Shown in pieces: positions 10,515-24,434 of a stretch of 64,000 bases of DNA. The DNA lies in contig JAZGUH010000204.1 of assembly GCA_037893225.1 (NCBI GenBank), positions 124,001 through 188,000 of the forward strand. Direction: 5' to 3'. The stretch comes from Hippasteria phrygiana. Its lineage: Eukaryota > Echinodermata > Asteroidea > Valvatida > Goniasteridae. The position numbers and the translations under genes were made by a program. Every line of letters begins with the position of its first letter. Positions within the stretch are counted from its first letter, which is position 1. The notes beneath the pieces were generated by a model that was not told the origin of the DNA, did not search any database, and saw nothing but the letters and a program-made list of their open reading frames with translations.

Positions 10515-13500
10515 ATGAAATATCAACCAAATACAGTAATTTTGACATGTATGGATAGCTTAGATCTGGCGCTACATGTTGCAATTATCGGCGGCTTCTT
10601 AGAATTAACACTTGTGGAGAAAATTCAAACCTCGCAATGTTTATTTTCTTTCCGGCCAACATCTGTGTACATATTACCGTCTATTTATTGCTCCATACAT
10701 GTCAAATTCCCTGGGGTATGGACTTGCTTTACTCATTCATAATTGCATGAAATATCAACCAAATACAGTAATTTTGACATGTATGTATAGCTTAGATCTG
10801 GCGCTACATGTTGCAATTATCGGGGGCTTCTTAGAGTTAAAACTTGTGGAGAAAATTCAAACCTCGCAATGTTTATTTTCTTTCCGGCCAACATCTGTGT
10901 ACATATTACCGTCTATTTATTGCCCCATGCGTGTCAAATTCCCTGGGGTATGGACTTGCTTTACTCATTCATAATTGCATGAAATATCAACAAAATACAG
11001 TAATTTTGACATGTATGGATAGCTTAGATCTGGCGCTACATGTTGCAATTATCGGCGGCTTCTTAGAGTTAACACTTGTGGAGAAAATTCAAACCTCGCA
11101 ATGTTTATTTTCTTTCCGGCCACCATCTGTGTGCATATTACCTTTTATTTATTGCTCCATGCCTGTCAAATTCCCTGGGGTATGGACTTGCTTTACTCAT
11201 TCATAATTGCATGAAATATCAACCAAATGCAGTAATTTTGACTTGTATGTATAGCTTAGATCTGGCGCTACATGTTGCAATCATCGGCGGCTTCCCAGAG
11301 TTAAAACTTGTGGAGAAAATTCGAACCTCGCAATGTTTATTTTCTTTCCGGCCAACATCTGTGTACATATTACCGTCTATTTATTGCTCCATGCCTGTCA
11401 AATTCCCTGGGGTATGGACTTGCTTTACTCATTCATAATTGCATGAAATATCAACCAAATTCAGTAATGTTGACATGTATGTATAGCTTAGATCTGGCGC
11501 TACATGTTGCAATTATCGGCGGCTTCTTAGAGTTAAAACTTGTGGAGAAAATTCAAACCTCGCAATGTTTATTTTCTTTCCGGCCAACATCTGTGTACAT
11601 ATTACCGTCTATTTATTGCTCCATGCGTGTCAAATTCCCTGGGGTATGGACTTGCTTTACTCATTCATAATTGCATGAAATATCAACCAAATACAGTTAT
11701 TTTGACATGTATGGATAGCTTAGATCTGGCGCTACATGTTGCAATTATCGGCGGCTTCTTAGAGTTAACACTTGTAGAGAAAATTCAAACCTCGCAATGT
11801 TTATTTTCTTTCCGGCCACCATCTGTGTGCACATTACCTTTTATTTATTGCTCCATGCCTGTCAAATTCCCTGGGGTATGGACTTGCTTTACTCATTCAT
11901 AATTGCATGAAATATCAACCAAATGCAGTAATTTTGACATGTATGTATAGCTTAGATCTGGCGCTACATGTTGCAATCATCGGCGGCTTCCCAGAGTTAA
12001 AACTTGTGGAGAAAATTCAAACCTCGCAATGTTTATTTTCTTTCCGGCCAACATCTGTGTACATATTACCGTCTATTTATTGCTCCATACATGTCAAATT
12101 CCCTGGGGTATGGACTTGCTTTACTCATTCATAATTGCATGAAATATCAACCAAATTCAGTAATTTTGACATGTATGGATAGCTTAGATCTGGCGCTACA
12201 TGTTGCAATCATCGGCGGCTTCTTAGAGTTAACACTTGTGGAGAAAATTCAAACCTCGCAATGTTTATTTTCTTTCCGGCCAACATCTGTGTACATATTA
12301 CCGTCTATTTATTGCTCCATGCATGTCAAATTCCCTGGGGTATGGACTTGCTTTACTCATTCATAATTGCATGAAATATCAACCAAATCCAGTAATTTTG
12401 ACATGTATGTATAGCTTAGATCTGGCGCTACATGTTGCAATCATCGGCGGCTTCCCAGAGTTAAAACTTGTAGAGAAAATTCGAACCTCGCAATGTTTAT
12501 TTTCTTTCCGGCCAACATCTGTGTACATATTACCGTCTATTTATTGCTCCATGCCTGTCAAATTCCCTGGGGTATGGACTTGCTTTACTCATTCATAATT
12601 GCATGAAATATCAACCAAATGCAGTAATTTTGACATGTATGTATAGCTTAGATCTGGCGCTACATGTTGCAATCATCGGCGGCTTCCCAGAGTTAAAACT
12701 TGTGGAGAAAATTCAAACCTCGCAATGTTTATTTTCTTTCCGGCCAACATCTGTGTGCATGTTACCGTCTATTTATTGCTCCATGCGTGTCAAATTCCCT
12801 GGGGTATGGACTTGCTTTACTCATTCATAATTGCATGAAATATCAACCAAATACAGTTATTTTGACATGTATGGATAGCTTAGATCTGGCGCTACATGTT
12901 GCAATTATCGGCGGCTTCTTAGAGTTAACACTTGTAGAGAAAATTCAAACCTCGCAATGTTTATTTTCTTTCCGGCCAACATCTGTGTACATATTACCGT
13001 CTATTTATTGCTCCACGCACGTCAAATTCCCTGGGGTATGGACTTGCTTTACTCATTCATAATTGCATGAAATATCAACCAAATTCAGTAATTTTGACAT
13101 GCATGTATAGCTTAGATCTGGCGCTACATGTTGCAATTATCGGCGGCTTCTTAGGGTTAAAACTTGTGGAGAAAATTCAAACCTCGCAATGTTTATTTTC
13201 TTTCCGGCCAACATCTGTGTGCATGTTACCGTCTATTTATTGCTCCATGCATGTCAAATTCCCTGGGGTATGGACTTGCTTTACTCATTCATAATTGCAT
13301 GAAATATCAACCAAATACAGTAATTTTGACATGTATGGATAGCTTAGATCTGGCGCTACATGTTGCAATTATCGGCGGCTTCTTAGAATTAACACTTGTG
13401 GAGAAAATTCAAACCTCGCAATGTTTATTTTCTTTCCGGCCAACATCTGTGTACATATTACCGTCTATTTATTGCTCCATGCATGTCAAATTCCCTGGGG

Positions 13501-13994
13501 TATGGACTTGCTTTACTCATTCATAATTGCATGAAATATCAACCAAATCCAGTAATTTTGACATGTATGGATAGCTTAGATCTGGCGCTACATGTTGCAA
13601 TTATCGGCGGCTTCCCAGAGTTAAAACTTGTAGAGAAAATTCGAACCTCGCAATGTTTATTTTCTTTCCGGCCAACATCTGTGTACATATTACCGTCTAT
13701 TTATTGCTCCATGCATGTCAAATTCCCTGGGGTATGGACTTGCTTTACTCATTCATAATTGCATGAAATATCAACCAAATACAGTAATTTTGACATGTAT
13801 GGATAGCTTAGATCTGGCGCTACATGTTGCAATTATTGGCGGCTTCTTAGAATTAACACTTGTGGAGAAAATTCAAACCTCGCAATGTTTATTTTCTTTC
13901 CGGCCAACATCTGTGTACATATTACCGTCTATTTATTGCTCCATACATGTCAAATTCCCTGGGGTATGGACTTGCTTTACTCATTCATAATTGC
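10515..13994 (+). repeat. Mosaic units without a settled HOR period
   Basis: Fifteen units in which I-, J-, M-, A-, B-, N-, T-, S- and F-type segments alternate and several are hybrids. Examples are an F-like head with an I tail at 10747-10978, an L head with an O-like tail at 11211-11442, and an M head with a catgcgtg tail at 12603-12834. Private changes include cgggggc near 10822 and atcaacaaaat near 10990. No unique DNA is present. Confidence 0.75.
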
Positions 13995-16314
13995 ATGAAA
14001 TATCAACCAAATTCAGTAATTTTGACATGTATGGATAGCTTAGATCTGGCGCTACATGTTGCAATCATCGGCGGCTTCTTAGAGTTAACACTTGTGGAGA
14101 AAATTCAAACCTCGCAATGTTTATTTTCTTTCCGGCCAACATCTGTGTACATATTACCGTCTATTTATTGCTCCATGCATGTCAAATTCCCTGGGGTATG
14201 GACTTGCTTTACTCATTCATAATTGCATGAAATATCAACCAAATCCAGTAATTTTGACATGTATGTATAGCTTAGATCTGGCGCTACATGTTGCAATCAT
14301 CGGCGGCTTCCCAGAGTTAAAACTTGTAGAGAAAATTCGAACCTCGCAATGTTTATTTTCTTTCCGGCCAACATCTGTGTACATATTACCGTCTATTTAT
14401 TGCTCCATGCCTGTCAAATTCCCTGGGGTATGGACTTGCTTTACTCATTCATAATTGCATGAAATATCAACCAAATTCAGTAATGTTGACATGTATGTAT
14501 AGCTTAGATCTGGCGCTACATGTTGCAATTATCGGCGGCTTCTTAGAGTTAAAACTTGTGGAGAAAATTCAAACCTCGCAATGTTTATTTTCTTTCCGGC
14601 CAACATCTGTGTACATATTACCGTCTATTTATTGCCCCATGCGTGTCAAATTCCCTGGGGTATGGACTTGCTTTACTCATTCATAATTGCATGAAATATC
14701 AACCAAATACAGTAATTTTGACATGTATGGATAGCTTAGATCTGGCGCTACATGTTGCAATTATCGGCGGCTTCTTAGAGTTAACACTTGTGGAGAAAAT
14801 TCAAACCTCGCAATGTTTATTTTCTTTCCGGCCACCATCTGTGTGCATATTACCTTTTATTTATTGCTCCATGCCTGTCAAATTCCCTGGGGTATGGACT
14901 TGCTTTACTCATTCATGATTGCATGAAATATCAACCAAATGCAGTAATTTTGACTTGTATGTATAGCTTAGATCTGGCGCTACATGTTGCAATCATCGGC
15001 GGCTTCCCAGAGTTAAAACTTGTGGAGAAAATTCAAACCTCGCAATGTTTATTTTCTTTCCGGCCAACATCTGTGTGCATGTTACCGTCTATTTATTGCT
15101 CCATGCATGTCAAATTCCCTGGGGTATGGACTTGCTTTACTCATTCATAATTGCATGAAATATCAACCAAATACAGTAATTTTGACATGTATGGATAGCT
15201 TAGATCTGGCGCTACATGTTGCAATCATCGGCGGCTTCCCAGAGTTAAAACTTGTAGAGAAAATTCGAACCTCGCAATGTTTATTTTCTTTCCGGCCAAC
15301 ATCTGTGTACATATTACCGTCTATTTATTGCTCCATGCCTGTCAAATTCCCTGGGGTATGGACTTGCTTTACTCATTCATAATTGCATGAAATATCAACC
15401 AAATTCAGTAATGTTGACATGTATGTATAGCTTAGATCTGGCGCTACATGTTGCAATTATCGGCGGCTTCCCAGAGTTAAAACTTGTAGAGAAAATTCGA
15501 ACCTCGCAATGTTTATTTTCTTTCCGGCCAACATCTGTGTACATATTACCGTCTATTTATTGCTCCATGCCTGTCAAATTCCCTGGGGTATGGACTTGCT
15601 TTACTCATTCATAATTGCATGAAATATCAACCAAATTCAGTAATGTTGACATGTATGTATAGCTTAGATCTGGCGCTACATGTTGCAATTATCGGCGGCT
15701 TCTTAGAGTTAACACTTGTAGAGAAAATTCAAACCTCGCAATGTTTATTTTCTTTCCGGCCACCATCTGTGTGCATATTACCTTTTATTTATTGCTCCAT
15801 GCCTGTCAAATTCCCTGGGGTATGGACTTGCTTTACTCATTCATAATTGCATGAAATATCAACCAAATGCAGTAATTTTGACATGTATGTATAGCTTAGA
15901 TCTGGCGCTACATGTTGCAATCATCGGCGGCTTCCCAGAGTTAAAACTTGTGGAGAAAATTCAAACCTCGCAATGTTTATTTTCTTTCCGGCCAACATCT
16001 GTGTACATATTACCGTCTATTTATTGCTCCATGCCTGTCAAATTCCCTGGGGTATGGACTTGCTTTACTCATTCATAATTGCATGAAATATCAACCAAAT
16101 CCAGTAATTTTGACATGTATGTATAGCTTAGATCTGGCGCTACATGTTGCAATCATCGGCGGCTTCCCAGAGTTAAAACTTGTAGAGAAAATTCGAACCT
16201 CGCAATGTTTATTTTCTTTCCGGCCAACATCTGTGTACATATTACCGTCTATTTATTGCTCCATGCCTGTCAAATTCCCTGGGGTATGGACTTGCTTTAC
16301 TCATTCATAATTGC
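13995..16314 (+). repeat. 10-mer HOR (2320 bp), first complete copy A-B-I-J-L-O-P-Q-M-B
   Basis: Ten units in the order A B I J L O P Q M B. The J unit ends in cattcatgattgc instead of cattcataattgc, a marker shared by most later copies of this HOR. This is the leftmost complete copy of the period that dominates the middle of the window. Confidence 0.85.
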
Positions 16315-19300
16315 ATGAAATATCAACCAAATTCAGTAATTTTGACATGTATGGATAGCTTAGATCTGGCGCTACATGTTGCAATCATCGGCGGCTTCTT
16401 AGAGTTAACACTTGTGGAGAAAATTCAAACCTCGCAATGTTTATTTTCTTTCCGGCCAACATCTGTGTACATATTACCGTCTATTTATTGCTCCATGCAT
16501 GTCAAATTCCCTGGGGTATGGACTTGCTTTACTCATTCATAATTGCATGAAATATCAACCAAATCCAGTAATTTTGACATGTATGTATAGCTTAGATCTG
16601 GCGCTACATGTTGCAATCATCGGCGGCTTCCCAGAGTTAAAACTTGTAGAGAAAATTCGAACCTGGCAATGTTTATTTTCTTTCCGGCCAACATCTGTGT
16701 ACATATTACCGTCTATTTATTGCTCCATGCCTGTCAAATTCCCTGGGGTATGGACTTGCTTTACTCATTCATAATTGCATGAAATATCAACCAAATTCAG
16801 TAATGTTGACATGTATGTATAGCTTAGATCTGGCGCTACATGTTGCAATCATCGGCGGCTTCTTAGAGTTAACACTTGTGGAGAAAATTCAAACCTCGCA
16901 ATGTTTATTTTCTTTCCGGCCACCATCTGTGTGCATATTACCTTTTATTTATTGCTCCATGCCTGTCAAATTCCCTGGGGTATGGACTTGCTTTACTCAT
17001 TCATAATTGCATGAAATATCAACCAAATTCAGTAATGTTGACATGTATGTATAGCTTAGATCTGGCGCTACATGTTGCAATTATCGGCGGCTTCTTAGAG
17101 TTAAAACTTGTGGAGAAAATTCAAACCTCGCAATGTTTATTTTCTTTCCGGCCAACATCTGTGTACATATTACCGTCTATTTATTGCCCCATGCGTGTCA
17201 AATTCCCTGGGGTATGGACTTGCTTTACTCATTCATAATTGCATGAAATATCAACCAAATACAGTAATTTTGACATGTATGGATAGCTTAGATCTGGCGC
17301 TACATGTTGCAATTATCGGCGGCTTCTTAGAGTTAACACTTGTGGAGAAAATTCAAACCTCGCAATGTTTATTTTCTTTCCGGCCACCATCTGTGTGCAT
17401 ATTACCTTTTATTTATTGCTCCATGCCTGTCAAATTCCCTGGGGTATGGACTTGCTTTACTCATTCATGATTGCATGAAATATCAACCAAATGCAGTAAT
17501 TTTGACTTGTATGTATAGCTTAGATCTGGCGCTACATGTTGCAATCATCGGCGGCTTCCCAGAGTTAAAACTTGTGGAGAAAATTCAAACCTCGCAATGT
17601 TTATTTTCTTTCCGGCCAACATCTGTGTGCATGTTACCGTCTATTTATTGCTCCATGCATGTCAAATTCCCTGGGGTATGGACTTGCTTTACTCATTCAT
17701 AATTGCATGAAATATCAACCAAATACAGTAATTTTGACATGTATGGATAGCTTAGATCTGGCGCTACATGTTGCAATTATTGGCGGCTTCTTAGAATTAA
17801 CACTTGTGGAGAAAATTCAAACCTCGCAATGTTTATTTTCTTTCCGGCCAACATCTGTGTACATATTACCGTCTATTTATTGCTCCATACATGTCAAATT
17901 CCCTGGGGTATGGACTTGCTTTACTCATTCATAATTGCATGAAATATCAACCAAATTCAGTAATTTTGACATGTATGGATAGCTTAGATCTGGCGCTACA
18001 TGTTGCAATCATCGGCGGCTTCTTAGAGTTAACACTTGTGGAGAAAATTCAAACCTCGCAATGTTTATTTTCTTTCCGGCCAACATCTGTGTACATATTA
18101 CCGTCTATTTATTGCTCCATGCATGTCAAATTCCCTGGGGTATGGACTTGCTTTACTCATTCATAATTGCATGAAATATCAACCAAATCCAGTAATTTTG
18201 ACATGTATGTATAGCTTAGATCTGGCGCTACATGTTGCAATCATCGGCGGCTTCCCAGAGTTAAAACTTGTAGAGAAAATTCGAACCTCGCAATGTTTAT
18301 TTTCTTTCCGGCCAACATCTGTGTACATATTACCGTCTATTTATTGCTCCATGCCTGTCAAATTCCCTGGGGTATGGACTTGCTTTACTCATTCATAATT
18401 GCATAAAATATCAACCAAATTCAGTAATGTTGACATGTATGTATAGCTTAGATCTGGCGCTACATGTTGCAATTATCGGCGGCTTCTTAGAGTTAAAACT
18501 TGTGGAGAAAATTCAAACCTCGCAATGTTTATTTTCTTTCCGGCCAACATCTGTGTACATATTACCGTCTATTTATTGCCCCATGCGTGTCAAATTCCCT
18601 GGGGTATGGACTTGCTTTACTCATTCATAATTGCATGAAATATCAACCAAATACAGTAATTTTGACATGTATGGATAGCTTAGATCTGGCGCTACATGTT
18701 GCAATTATCGGCGGCTTCTTAGAGTTAACACTTGTGGAGAAAATTCAAACCTCGCAATGTTTATTTTCTTTCCGGCCACCATCTGTGTGCATATTACCTT
18801 TTATTTATTGCTCCATGCCTGTCAAATTCCCTGGGGTATGGACTTGCTTTACTCATTCATGATTGCATGAAATATCAACCAAATGCAGTAATTTTGACTT
18901 GTATGTATAGCTTAGATCTGGCGCTACATGTTGCAATCATCGGCGGCTTCCCAGAGTTAAAACTTGTGGAGAAAATTCAAACCTCGCAATGTTTATTTTC
19001 TTTCCGGCCAACATCTGTGTACATGTTACCGTCTATTTATTGCTCCATGCATGTCAAATTCCCTGGGGTATGGACTTGCTTTACTCATTCATAATTGCAT
19101 GAAATATCAACCAAATACAGTAATTTTGACATGTATGGATAGCTTAGATCTGGCGCTACATGTTGCAATCATCGGCGGCTTCCCAGAGTTAAAACTTGTA
19201 GAGAAAATTCGAACCTCGCAATGTTTATTTTCTTTCCGGCCAACATCTGTGTACATATTACCGTCTATTTATTGCTCCATGCCTGTCAAATTCCCTGGGG

Positions 19301-20258
19301 TATGGACTTGCTTTACTCATTCATAATTGCATGAAATATCAACCAAATTCAGTAATGTTGACATGTATGTATAGCTTAGATCTGGCGCTACATGTTGCAA
19401 TTATCGGCGGCTTCCCAGAGTTAAAACTTGTAGAGAAAATTCGAACCTCGCAATGTTTATTTTCTTTCCGGCCAACATCTGTGTACATATTACCGTCTAT
19501 TTATTGCTCCATGCCTGTCAAATTCCCTGGGGTATGGACTTGCTTTACTCATTCATAATTGCATTAAATATCAACCAAATTCAGTAATGTTGACATGTAT
19601 GTATAGCTTAGATCTGGCGCTACATGTTGCAATTATCGGCGGCTTCTTAGAGTTAACACTTGTAGAGAAAATTCAAACCTCGCAATGTTTATTTTCTTTC
19701 CGGCCACCATCTGTGTGCATATTACCTTTTATTTATTGCTCCATGCCTGTCAAATTCCCTGGGGTATGGACTTGCTTTACTCATTCATAATTGCATGAAA
19801 TATCAACCAAATGCAGTAATTTTGACATGTATGTATAGCTTAGATCTGGCGCTACATGTTGCAATCATCGGCGGCTTCCCAGAGTTAAAACTTGTGGAGA
19901 AAATTCAAACCTCGCAATGTTTATTTTCTTTCCGGCCAACATCTGTGTACATATTACCGTCTATTTATTGCTCCATGCCTGTCAAATTCCCTGGGGTATG
20001 GACTTGCTTTACTCATTCATAATTGCATGAAATATCAACCAAATCCAGTAATTTTGACATGTATGTATAGCTTAGATCTGGCGCTACATGTTGCAATCAT
20101 CGGCGGCTTCCCAGAGTTAAAACTTGTAGAGAAAATTCGAACCTCGCAATGTTTATTTTCTTTCCGGCCAACATCTGTGTACATATTACCGTCTATTTAT
20201 TGCTCCATGCCTGTCAAATTCCCTGGGGTATGGACTTGCTTTACTCATTCATAATTGC
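16315..20258 (+). repeat. Rearranged 10-mer HOR segments
   Basis: Seventeen units reading A B Q I J L, then F A B I J L, then O P Q M B. It looks like a 10-mer copy with an extra six-unit insert. Private changes include acctggcaatg near 16672, gcataaaat near 18403, gcattaaat near 19563, and an L unit with gtacatgtta rather than gtgcatgtta at 18867-19098 that is also found at 20723-20954. Confidence 0.75.
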
Positions 20259-22114
20259 ATGAAATATCAACCAAATTCAGTAATGTTGACATGTATGTAT
20301 AGCTTAGATCTGGCGCTACATGTTGCAATTATCGGCGGCTTCTTAGAGTTAAAACTTGTGGAGAAAATTCAAACCTCGCAATGTTTATTTTCTTTCCGGC
20401 CAACATCTGTGTACATATTACCGTCTATTTATTGCCCCATGCGTGTCAAATTCCCTGGGGTATGGACTTGCTTTACTCATTCATAATTGCATGAAATATC
20501 AACCAAATACAGTAATTTTGACATGTATGGATAGCTTAGATCTGGCGCTACATGTTGCAATTATCGGCGGCTTCTTAGAGTTAACACTTGTGGAGAAAAT
20601 TCAAACCTCGCAATGTTTATTTTCTTTCCGGCCACCATCTGTGTGCATATTACCTTTTATTTATTGCTCCATGCCTGTCAAATTCCCTGGGGTATGGACT
20701 TGCTTTACTCATTCATGATTGCATGAAATATCAACCAAATGCAGTAATTTTGACTTGTATGTATAGCTTAGATCTGGCGCTACATGTTGCAATCATCGGC
20801 GGCTTCCCAGAGTTAAAACTTGTGGAGAAAATTCAAACCTCGCAATGTTTATTTTCTTTCCGGCCAACATCTGTGTACATGTTACCGTCTATTTATTGCT
20901 CCATGCATGTCAAATTCCCTGGGGTATGGACTTGCTTTACTCATTCATAATTGCATGAAATATCAACCAAATACAGTAATTTTGACATGTATGGATAGCT
21001 TAGATCTGGCGCTACATGTTGCAATCATCGGCGGCTTCCCAGAGTTAAAACTTGTAGAGAAAATTCGAACCTCGCAATGTTTATTTTCTTTCCGGCCAAC
21101 ATCTGTGTACATATTACCGTCTATTTATTGCTCCATGCCTGTCAAATTCCCTGGGGTATGGACTTGCTTTACTCATTCATAATTGCATGAAATATCAACC
21201 AAATTCAGTAATGTTGACATGTATGTATAGCTTAGATCTGGCGCTACATGTTGCAATTATCGGCGGCTTCCCAGAGTTAAAACTTGTAGAGAAAATTCGA
21301 ACCTCGCAATGTTTATTTTCTTTCCGGCCAACATCTGTGTACATATTACCGTCTATTTATTGCTCCATGCCTGTCAAATTCCCTGGGGTATGGACTTGCT
21401 TTACTCATTCATAATTGCATGAAATATCAACCAAATTCAGTAATGTTGACATGTATGTATAGCTTAGATCTGGCGCTACATGTTGCAATTATCGGCGGCT
21501 TCTTAGAGTTAACACTTGTAGAGAAAATTCAAACCTCGCAATGTTTATTTTCTTTCCGGCCACCATCTGTGTGCATATTACCTTTTATTTATTGCTCCAT
21601 GCCTGTCAAATTCCCTGGGGTATGGACTTGCTTTACTCATTCATAATTGCATGAAATATCAACCAAATGCAGTAATTTTGACATGTATGTATAGCTTAGA
21701 TCTGGCGCTACATGTTGCAATCATCGGCGGCTTCCCAGAGTTAAAACTTGTGGAGAAAATTCAAACCTCGCAATGTTTATTTTCTTTCCGGCCAACATCT
21801 GTGTACATATTACCGTCTATTTATTGCTCCATGCCTGTCAAATTCCCTGGGGTATGGACTTGCTTTACTCATTCATAATTGCATGAAATATCAACCAAAT
21901 CCAGTAATTTTGACATGTATGTATAGCTTAGATCTGGCGCTACATGTTGCAATCATCGGCGGCTTCCCAGAGTTAAAACTTGTAGAGAAAATTCGAACCT
22001 CGCAATGTTTATTTTCTTTCCGGCCAACATCTGTGTACATATTACCGTCTATTTATTGCTCCATGCCTGTCAAATTCCCTGGGGTATGGACTTGCTTTAC
22101 TCATTCATAATTGC
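20259..22114 (+). repeat. 8-mer version of the HOR (1856 bp), lacking A-B
   Basis: Units I J L O P Q M B follow the preceding B directly, so the A-B pair present in the other copies is absent. The L unit shares gtacatgtta with the copy just upstream, which supports local tandem duplication of this neighbourhood. Confidence 0.8.
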
Positions 22115-24434
22115 ATGAAATATCAACCAAATTCAGTAATTTTGACATGTATGGATAGCTTAGATCTGGCGCTACATGTTGCAATCATCGGCGGCTTCTT
22201 AGAGTTAACACTTGTGGAGAAAATTCAAACCTCGCAATGTTTATTTTCTTTCCGGCCAACATCTGTGTACATATTACCGTCTATTTATTGCTCCATGCAT
22301 GTCAAATTCCCTGGGGTATGGACTTGCTTTACCCATTCATAATTGCATGAAATATCAACCAAATCCAGTAATTTTGACATGTATGTATAGCTTAGATCTG
22401 GCGCTACATGTTGCAATCATCGGCGGCTTCCCAGAGTTAAAACTTGTAGAGAAAATTCGAACCTCGCAATGTTTATTTTCTTTCCGGCCAACATCTGTGT
22501 ACATATTACCGTCTATTTATTGCTCCATGCCTGTCAAATTCCCTGGGGTATGGACTTGCTTTACTCATTCATAATTGCATGAAATATCAACCAAATTCAG
22601 TAATGTTGACATGTATGTATAGCTTAGATCTGGCGCTACATGTTGCAATTATCGGCGGCTTCTTAGAGTTAAAACTTGTGGAGAAAATTCAAACCTCGCA
22701 ATGTTTATTTTCTTTCCGGCCAACATCTGTGTACATATTACCGTCTATTTATTGCCCCATGCGTGTCAAATTCCCTGGGGTATGGACTTGCTTTACTCAT
22801 TCATAATTGCATGAAATATCAACCAAATACAGTAATTTTGACATGTATGGATAGCTTAGATCTGGCGCTACATGTTGCAATTATCGGCGGCTTCTTAGAG
22901 TTAACACTTGTGGAGAAAATTCAAACCTCGCAATGTTTATTTTCTTTCCGGCCACCATCTGTGTGCATATTACCTTTTATTTATTGCTCCATGCCTGTCA
23001 AATTCCCTGGGGTATGGACTTGCTTTACTCATTCATGATTGCATGAAATATCAACCAAATGCAGTAATTTTGACTTGTATGTATAGCTTAGATCTGGCGC
23101 TACATGTTGCAATCATCGGCGGCTTCCCAGAGTTAAAACTTGTGGAGAAAATTCAAACCTCGCAATGTTTATTTTCTTTCCGGCCAACATCTGTGTGCAT
23201 GTTACCGTCTATTTATTGCTCCATGCATGTCAAATTCCCTGGGGTATGGACTTGCTTTACTCATTCATAATTGCATGAAATATCAACCAAATACAGTAAT
23301 TTTGACATGTATGGATAGCTTAGATCTGGCGCTACATGTTGCAATCATCGGCGGCTTCCCAGAGTTAAAACTTGTAGAGAAAATTCGAACCTCGCAATGT
23401 TTATTTTCTTTCCGGCCAACATCTGTGTACATATTACCGTCTATTTATTGCTCCATGCCTGTCAAATTCCCTGGGGTATGGACTTGCTTTACTCATTCAT
23501 AATTGCATGAAATATCAACCAAATTCAGTAATGTTGACATGTATGTATAGCTTAGATCTGGCGCTACATGTTGCAATTATCGGCGGCTTCCCAGAGTTAA
23601 AACTTGTAGAGAAAATTCGAACCTCGCAATGTTTATTTTCTTTCCGGCCAACATCTGTGTACATATTACCGTCTATTTATTGCTCCATGCCTGTCAAATT
23701 CCCTGGGGTATGGACTTGCTTTACTCATTCATAATTGCATGAAATATCAACCAAATTCAGTAATGTTGACATGTATGTATAGCTTAGATCTGGCGCTACA
23801 TGTTGCAATTATCGGCGGCTTCTTAGAGTTAACACTTGTAGAGAAAATTCAAACCTCGCAATGTTTATTTTCTTTCCGGCCACCATCTGTGTGCATATTA
23901 CCTTTTATTTATTGCTCCATGCCTGTCAAATTCCCTGGGGTATGGACTTGCTTTACTCATTCATAATTGCATGAAATATCAACCAAATGCAGTAATTTTG
24001 ACATGTATGTATAGCTTAGATCTGGCGCTACATGTTGCAATCATCGGCGGCTTCCCAGAGTTAAAACTTGTGGAGAAAATTCAAACCTCGCAATGTTTAT
24101 TTTCTTTCCGGCCAACATCTGTGTACATATTACCGTCTATTTATTGCTCCATGCCTGTCAAATTCCCTGGGGTATGGACTTGCTTTACTCATTCATAATT
24201 GCATGAAATATCAACCAAATCCAGTAATTTTGACATGTATGTATAGCTTAGATCTGGCGCTACATGTTGCAATCATCGGCGGCTTCCCAGAGTTAAAACT
24301 TGTAGAGAAAATTCGAACCTCGCAATGTTTATTTTCTTTCCGGCCAACATCTGTGTACATATTACCGTCTATTTATTGCTCCATGCCTGTCAAATTCCCT
24401 GGGGTATGGACTTGCTTTACTCATTCATAATTGC
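22115..24434 (+). repeat. 10-mer HOR copy (2320 bp)
   Basis: Order A B I J L O P Q M B. By eye it matches the next copy, 2320 bp downstream, except for a C at 22333 (acccattc instead of actcattc). Near identity over 2.3 kb, when neighbouring monomers differ by several percent, is the signature of an HOR amplified as a unit. Confidence 0.88.
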
